64,000 bases of DNA from JAWMQL01 sp033283165. GTDB taxonomy: Bacteria > Pseudomonadota > Gammaproteobacteria > Pseudomonadales > Halieaceae. The first letter of the stretch is position 1. Each line of letters opens with the position of its first letter. A program made the translations under genes and the position numbers. The stretch spans positions 62,001-126,000 of the forward strand of contig JAWMQL010000006.1 of assembly GCA_033283165.1 (NCBI GenBank). The letters are read 5' to 3'. The notes beneath the pieces are model-generated. The model saw only the letters and a list, made by a program, of their open reading frames with translations, did not search any database and was not told where the DNA came from. Shown here one piece after another: positions 60,121 through 64,000 of the stretch.

Positions 60121-61722
60121 CTAGTCCAGGTATTCCGCCAGGCGCTGCTCAGCCTCGTCCCCGAACAGGATCTCGCAGGCCCGCCGCAATCCCGGCGCGG
60201 CGGCGATATCCTCGCGCCTGACCACCAGCTCGATCTTGGACCGACGGCGCATGAAATCCTCCAGCTTGACGACCATCTCGCGCCGCGCCGCCAATTCAAT
60301 TTCACAACGGGTGTACTCGGCGTTCTCGATCAGCAGTTTCGCCCCGCTTTCGTCTTCACGGATACGTTCCAGCAGGCCAAAGGCGGCCTCGCCATAGCGG
60401 CGCCAGAAGCGTTCCGAGAGGGGCTCGGATGAACTGGGGTCGGTCAGGCTGTCGAGGTTCATCAACCGCGCCTGCAACATGAACTCCGCCCGCAGTTCCG
60501 CGCCGGGTTCGCCATACCAGGTGTTGCGAGGCAGGGGCAGGCGCAGGCCAAGGCGCTCCACAAGTTCCGCCACCTCATTTCCCACGTTGAGACAATCGGT
60601 CAGTTTGCCGCCGAAAATGGTCATTTGCCGGCGCGCGGAATCCACCTCGATCTCATGTTTGCGTGACAGCTGCACCCAGTCCGCCTCACCGGTTGTGCCG
60701 CGGATCGCCAGTGGCCTGACCCCCACCCGCTCGGCGATGATGTCGTCCCGGGTGAGGGGCGGGTCCATATCCAGCAGGCCGTTGATATTGTCCAGTACGA
60801 AGTCCCGGTCCTCGTCGGTCACCTCCACCGCGGGATCCTGCACCTGGGTATCCGTGGTGCCGACACAGGTCTTTGGCCCCATGGGAATGAGGAAGAACAG
60901 GCGCCCGTCGCTGGCGAAAAAGGTCAGCACCCGGTCACTGTCGGCCAACCGGTCCACCACCAGGTGGATACCCTTGGAGAACAGGTGATGGTATTCGGTA
61001 CTGACACCGATCCTGTCGTTGACCTGGTCGGCATAGGGACCGCAGGCGTTGATCAGGACCCGGGCGCGGATGCCGAGAGGCTTGCCGGTCACCCGGTCCC
61101 GCGCACTGACCTGCCACCAGCCCTGTTCCCGGCTGGCCTCCAGTAATTCCACGTAATTGGCCGCGATACAGCCATAGTTGAGGCTGGCGCGGATAAACCT
61201 GAATACGAATCGGGCATCGTTGTCGTACAGGTAGCAATCCGAATACTCCAGGCCACCCGCGGCATTGCTGGTGTCCACTATCGGCTCCTCGCGCTCGATA
61301 CGGCGGGCGGTCAGGTATCGCGGTGGCCGGGTCGCAAAGCGTCCCATAATCCAGTACAGCACGCTGCCCAGGAAGACGAAGAAGCTCCAGAACCGGAAGC
61401 CCTTCTGGATGGTGGTGAAAAAACGCACCTCCTTGACCGTCGAAGGGTAGGCCCGCATCAGTTCGTTGCGGGACTTGCACAGCTTGCTGACCAGCAGGTA
61501 CTCGTGACTCTCGAGATACTTGATCCCGCCCCAGGCGAGGTTGGACGAGTTGGAGCTGACACCGGAAGCGAAATCACCTCTGTCGATCAGGCCCACATGC
61601 AGGCCCCGGGCAGACAGGGAGGCTGCCGACACGGCGCCGTTGATGCCGCCACCCACGATCAATACATCGAATTCCTGTTGTGCCAGTTTTTCCACATTGC
61701 TCTGGCGCAGCTTGACACCCAT
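60121..61722 (-). CDS. FAD-dependent glycerol-3-phosphate dehydrogenase (GlpD-like)
   Basis: The 533-residue membrane-associated flavoprotein should oxidise glycerol 3-phosphate to dihydroxyacetone phosphate, passing electrons to quinone. FDVLIVGGGINGAVSAASL is the FAD-binding start, SSNSSNLAWGGIKYLE is the typical second part, and FGGKLTDCLNVGNEV ends the domain. GAGGAGA precedes ATG. The C-terminal domain is the GlpA/GlpD type. It is not next to glpK or glpF. It forms a unit with the NnrU gene and follows the LysR gene on the same strand. Confidence 0.9.
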   Translation of the reverse strand: MGVKLRQSNVEKLAQQEFDVLIVGGGINGAVSAASLSARGLHVGLIDRGDFASGVSSNSSNLAWGGIKYLESHEYLLVSKLCKSRNELMRAYPSTVKEVRFFTTIQKGFRFWSFFVFLGSVLYWIMGRFATRPPRYLTARRIEREEPIVDTSNAAGGLEYSDCYLYDNDARFVFRFIRASLNYGCIAANYVELLEASREQGWWQVSARDRVTGKPLGIRARVLINACGPYADQVNDRIGVSTEYHHLFSKGIHLVVDRLADSDRVLTFFASDGRLFFLIPMGPKTCVGTTDTQVQDPAVEVTDEDRDFVLDNINGLLDMDPPLTRDDIIAERVGVRPLAIRGTTGEADWVQLSRKHEIEVDSARRQMTIFGGKLTDCLNVGNEVAELVERLGLRLPLPRNTWYGEPGAELRAEFMLQARLMNLDSLTDPSSSEPLSERFWRRYGEAAFGLLERIREDESGAKLLIENAEYTRCEIELAARREMVVKLEDFMRRRSKIELVVRREDIAAAPGLRRACEILFGDEAEQRLAEYLD

Positions 61723-61759
61723 ACATTCTCCTCTTGCCGATCATCAGGTAGCGCCTCCA

Positions 61760-61849
61760 CCGGCCACACCTCAGCCGGCCACACCTGGGTCGGCCACACC
61801 TGGGCCGACCGCACCTCAGCCGGCCGCACCTTAGCCGGCCGCACCAGCC
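61760..61849. repeat. Minisatellite: six 15-bp units, including the LysR 3' end
   Basis: Six head-to-tail units of the form CCGGCCACACCTCAG run from 61760 to 61849. They vary at about five positions, such as CTCAG, CTGGG and TTAG. The stop codon of the LysR gene (minus strand TAA at 61831-61833) lies in unit 5, so the last units form the gene's 3' end. The unit is a multiple of three, so length changes keep the frame. Confidence 0.85.
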
Positions 61850-62727
61850 CAGATATCTTCGCACAGGGCGATAAAGTTTTTCGCACTGTCGCTGAGCACG
61901 CCCCCGGAGCGGTAATAGAGTCCCACCCGGCGGTCGATGCGCCCGAAGGACACGTCGTCCATGATACGGAACTCGTTGCATAAAGGATGCTCGTCCAGCA
62001 GTTTACGCTCCATGAAGGTCACGCCCATTCCCTCGGCCACCATGTGGATGCGCAACATCAGGCTGTTCACTTCCCACACCGTGCTGAACTGGTCACGCAG
62101 GCGCTGGATGGACGGCCGCATGTCCGGGTTGTCCAGGGCCGAGGCAATCAGCGGAGTGCGTTTCAGGGCGCGCTCGTCACCGGCCATCATGTCGTCGTAG
62201 TGGGGGTGACGAGGCGATACCACCAGGTGCCGAGAGTCGGCGTACAGCGGCACCGTATCGAACGCAGACATGTGCTTCTGAAACGGACCAAAGCCCAGTT
62301 CTACCGCACCCGAGGACACCGCGTAGATCATGCTGCGGCTGGGAAGATCCGCAATTTTCAAGCGCGTACGCGGGAAGTGCTGATAGTAAGCGCTTATCAA
62401 CATCGGTCCGTAAAAATAGTTTACCGAGGCCGACAAGGCCAGGTTGAGCAACTCGCTGCTGCCTTTTTTGAGTTGGGCGATATCCTCCAGCGTCTGTTGT
62501 TCCTCGCGCAGCACCTCGACCGCGTAATCGAACAGGCGCTTGCCCGGCTCGGTCAGGCGCGGGGTCTTGCCGCGCACCACGAGCGGCGTATCCAGTTTGG
62601 CTTCCAGGCCCGCTACCGCCTGGCTCACCGCAGACTGGCTGATGTGCAGTGATTCGGCCGCTCGCTGGAACCCGCCCTCCTCGATGACGGCCCGCAAGGC
62701 CCGTAACTCATTGTTTTCCAAGCGCAT
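61831..62727 (-). CDS. LysR family transcriptional regulator
   Basis: The 298-residue protein has the N-terminal LysR helix-turn-helix (LRALRAVIEEGGFQRAAESL, then SQSAVSQAVAGLEAKLDTPL) and an effector domain from about residue 90, here with the pattern LNLALSASVNYFYG. The start is ATG at 62727, in a 103-base region divergent from the citrate-synthase-like gene. Its last residues fall inside a 15-bp minisatellite. It probably controls the citrate-synthase-like gene, but the effector is unknown. Confidence 0.87.
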   Translation of the reverse strand: MRLENNELRALRAVIEEGGFQRAAESLHISQSAVSQAVAGLEAKLDTPLVVRGKTPRLTEPGKRLFDYAVEVLREEQQTLEDIAQLKKGSSELLNLALSASVNYFYGPMLISAYYQHFPRTRLKIADLPSRSMIYAVSSGAVELGFGPFQKHMSAFDTVPLYADSRHLVVSPRHPHYDDMMAGDERALKRTPLIASALDNPDMRPSIQRLRDQFSTVWEVNSLMLRIHMVAEGMGVTFMERKLLDEHPLCNEFRIMDDVSFGRIDRRVGLYYRSGGVLSDSAKNFIALCEDIWAGAAG

Positions 62728-62738
62728 ATTAATTTCCC

Positions 62739-62752
62739 TTATATGGGGATAA
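62739..62752. promoter_or_regulatory. LysR-type box between the LysR and citrate-synthase-like genes
   Basis: TTATATGGGGATAA has inverted TTAT/ATAA ends around 6 bases (compare T-N11-A). It lies 11 bases before the LysR start and about 35 bases upstream of the TATACT -10. Confidence 0.4.
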
Positions 62753-62786
62753 GTAACATTAACTCAACTAATCATTATATCCGCCC

Positions 62787-62792
62787 TATACT
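62787..62792 (+). promoter_or_regulatory. -10 box of the citrate-synthase-like gene
   Basis: TATACT in the AT-rich divergent region lies 38 bases before the ATG at 62831. The sequence 17 bases upstream (TCAACT) is a weak -35, which fits an activator-dependent promoter. Confidence 0.4.
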
Positions 62793-62830
62793 GTGAAAAA
62801 TTCACATTTTTAACCAAGCAGGGGGTTACC

Positions 62831-63964
62831 ATGACCGACCAAGCAGTCTTTTCCCCGGATCTGGCAGGCATTGTTGTGGGCGAAACCGCCATCTCCGATG
62901 TACAGGGAGACCAGGGCAAGCTCAGCTATCGCGGGGTGGATATCAATGACCTGATCGACGCGCCCTTCCTGCACGTTGCCTGGTTACTACTGTTCGGCGA
63001 GTGGCCCGACAGCCAGCAAAGCAGCCGGCTGGTGGCATTCATGAACCGCCACGCACGGCTCAGTTTCCAGGAAATTGACCTGCTGCAACTTGTGCCCAGG
63101 GACCTGCACCCGATGCTGATGCTGCAGGGGATGACCCCGCTGCTCAAATTGCCCCAGGAGGAGACGCTGGACATGGGGCTGGATGCCGAGCAGGGCCTGT
63201 TTATTGCCGCCAAACTCCCCGCCCTGGTCGCAGCACACTACCGACTGGAACACAGCAAGGTGCCGTTGTCACCCCGGCCGGGCAAACTGTTTAATCACAA
63301 TTTCCTGTACATGTTCCACGGCAGTCAGCCCAGCGAGGCCCAGGTGCGAATGCTCAACGCCGCCCAGATCCTGCAGATGGAGCACAGTTTCAATGCCGGG
63401 ACGTTCGCCGGACGAGTCTGCGCCAGCACCCTGGCGCCTATCCAGTCCTCCATCGCCGCATCCATCGGCACCCTGTTCGGGCGCCTGCACGGTGGGGCCG
63501 ACCAGGCCGCACTGGAAATGGCCGAGGCGATCGGCGGGCCGGAGCATGCGGAGGCCTACGTGCAGGACTGCCTCGCCCGCGGCGAGAAGATCATGGGTAT
63601 GGGCCACCGCGAGTACCGCACAGTGGATCCCCGGGCCAGGGTGCTGAAGCCCATGGCCATGGAGTTGTGTACCGAGGGTGACAGCGCACGACTGCTGGCC
63701 ACCCTGGTCGCCGTCGAGGAGGCCTGCCAGAGGGCCTTTGCCGAGCGCGGCAAGGAGATCTGGGCCAACGTCGAATTCTACAAGGGCGCGGTATTCCACA
63801 GCCTGGGGATTCCCAGCCAGTACTTCACGGCACTGTTCGCCATGGCGCGGGTGTACGGCTACATCGCCCACTTCCTGGAATTCCGCCGGGACAGCCGCCT
63901 GATCCGACCACGGGCCAAGTACACCGGAATCCCACCCGTCCAGCGGGACCGCACTGCCGCCTGA
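62831..63964 (+). CDS. Citrate/2-methylcitrate synthase-like enzyme with Glu for the catalytic Asp
   Basis: The 377-residue protein matches type-I citrate and methylcitrate synthases. The first catalytic His is in MEHSFNAGTF, the second in GMGHREYRTVDPRA. In the third position, normally Asp in NVDFYS, this protein has Glu (NVEFYKG). RLIRPRAKYTG ends the active region. These enzymes condense acetyl- or propionyl-CoA with oxaloacetate; a D-to-E change is expected to cut this activity, so another acyl-CoA condensation or lyase reaction is possible. AGGGGGTTACC precedes ATG. It is divergent from a LysR gene, unlike the usual gltA or prpC places. Confidence 0.88.
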   Translation: MTDQAVFSPDLAGIVVGETAISDVQGDQGKLSYRGVDINDLIDAPFLHVAWLLLFGEWPDSQQSSRLVAFMNRHARLSFQEIDLLQLVPRDLHPMLMLQGMTPLLKLPQEETLDMGLDAEQGLFIAAKLPALVAAHYRLEHSKVPLSPRPGKLFNHNFLYMFHGSQPSEAQVRMLNAAQILQMEHSFNAGTFAGRVCASTLAPIQSSIAASIGTLFGRLHGGADQAALEMAEAIGGPEHAEAYVQDCLARGEKIMGMGHREYRTVDPRARVLKPMAMELCTEGDSARLLATLVAVEEACQRAFAERGKEIWANVEFYKGAVFHSLGIPSQYFTALFAMARVYGYIAHFLEFRRDSRLIRPRAKYTGIPPVQRDRTAA

Positions 63965-64000
63965 GGCGCATCCAACGCCCAATAATCTGAACCACCGGGA

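Noticed and set aside
61659..61886. 75-residue minus-strand frame with repeated five-residue units
   Set aside because: It merely translates the 15-bp minisatellite in another frame than LysR; no ribosome binding site or family.

Overview
The window is high-GC (judged by eye) DNA from a Gram-negative aerobe, most likely a gammaproteobacterium. The evidence is LPS heptose genes (hldE-like, waaF-like), a TonB-dependent receptor, several lipoproteins, an aa3-type terminal oxidase, and many fatty acid, aromatic and polyamine catabolic genes. The mix resembles marine oligotrophs such as the Halieaceae/OM60 group, but that placement is inference. I see no prophage, transposase, CRISPR array or plasmid module. 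The unusual elements are dispersed palindromes, a minisatellite and a duplicated tRNA end.

Layout. 1-2.2 kb: a cut-off kelch-like gene, an rRNA-type methyltransferase, a PEP-CTERM protein, and a tRNA-Val(GAC) with a second copy of its 3' end. 2.3-9.6 kb: a fructosamine-kinase-like gene, a tandem pair of acyl-CoA dehydrogenases, a Calx-beta/glycerophosphodiesterase lipoprotein, an exported amidohydrolase and a sugar-epimerase-like reductase. 10-16.2 kb: a terminal oxidase cluster (subunit II with two extra haem c domains, subunit I, two subunit III genes, subunit IV, SCO). 16.2-22.8 kb: a SnoaL-like protein, a Gfo/Idh-like protein, a radical SAM protein, divergent waaF-like and hldE-like genes, an exported methyltransferase-like protein and an exported SDR. 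23.2-28.2 kb: gpsA, a PBP7-like peptidase, an outer membrane protein, an exported aldo/keto reductase and an ATP/ADP-antiporter-like MFS protein.

28.2-36.8 kb: a ThuA lipoprotein, a Rieske oxygenase, a penicillin acylase carrying an in-frame palindromic insertion, a TonB receptor, and a divergent PadR regulator with two matching operators. 36.8-46.1 kb: a tight minus-strand operon (acyl-CoA synthetase, SCP2-type thiolase, thiolase, carotenoid-cleavage-type dioxygenase, PaaN-type aldehyde dehydrogenase), divergent from an LLM flavoprotein and a double HxlR regulator. Together these look like an uncharacterised catabolic pathway that splits an alkene, oxidises the aldehyde and degrades the acid through CoA thioesters. 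46.1-50.6 kb: an alpha/beta hydrolase, then a glutaryl-CoA dehydrogenase/CoA-transferase pair with its divergent LysR regulator. 50.6-55.4 kb: a LuxR-type regulator and polyamine catabolism genes (agmatinase, glutamylputrescine synthetase-like, putrescine aminotransferase-like).

55.4-64 kb: nagA, an SDR/SnoaL/monooxygenase trio, a DUF2878 membrane protein, a chalcone-isomerase-like protein, NnrU, a glpD-like dehydrogenase, a LysR regulator ending in a 15-bp minisatellite, and a divergent citrate-synthase-like enzyme with Glu where the catalytic Asp is expected. Gaps longer than 300 bp are 9577-10055 and 22794-23254; both are described in the list.
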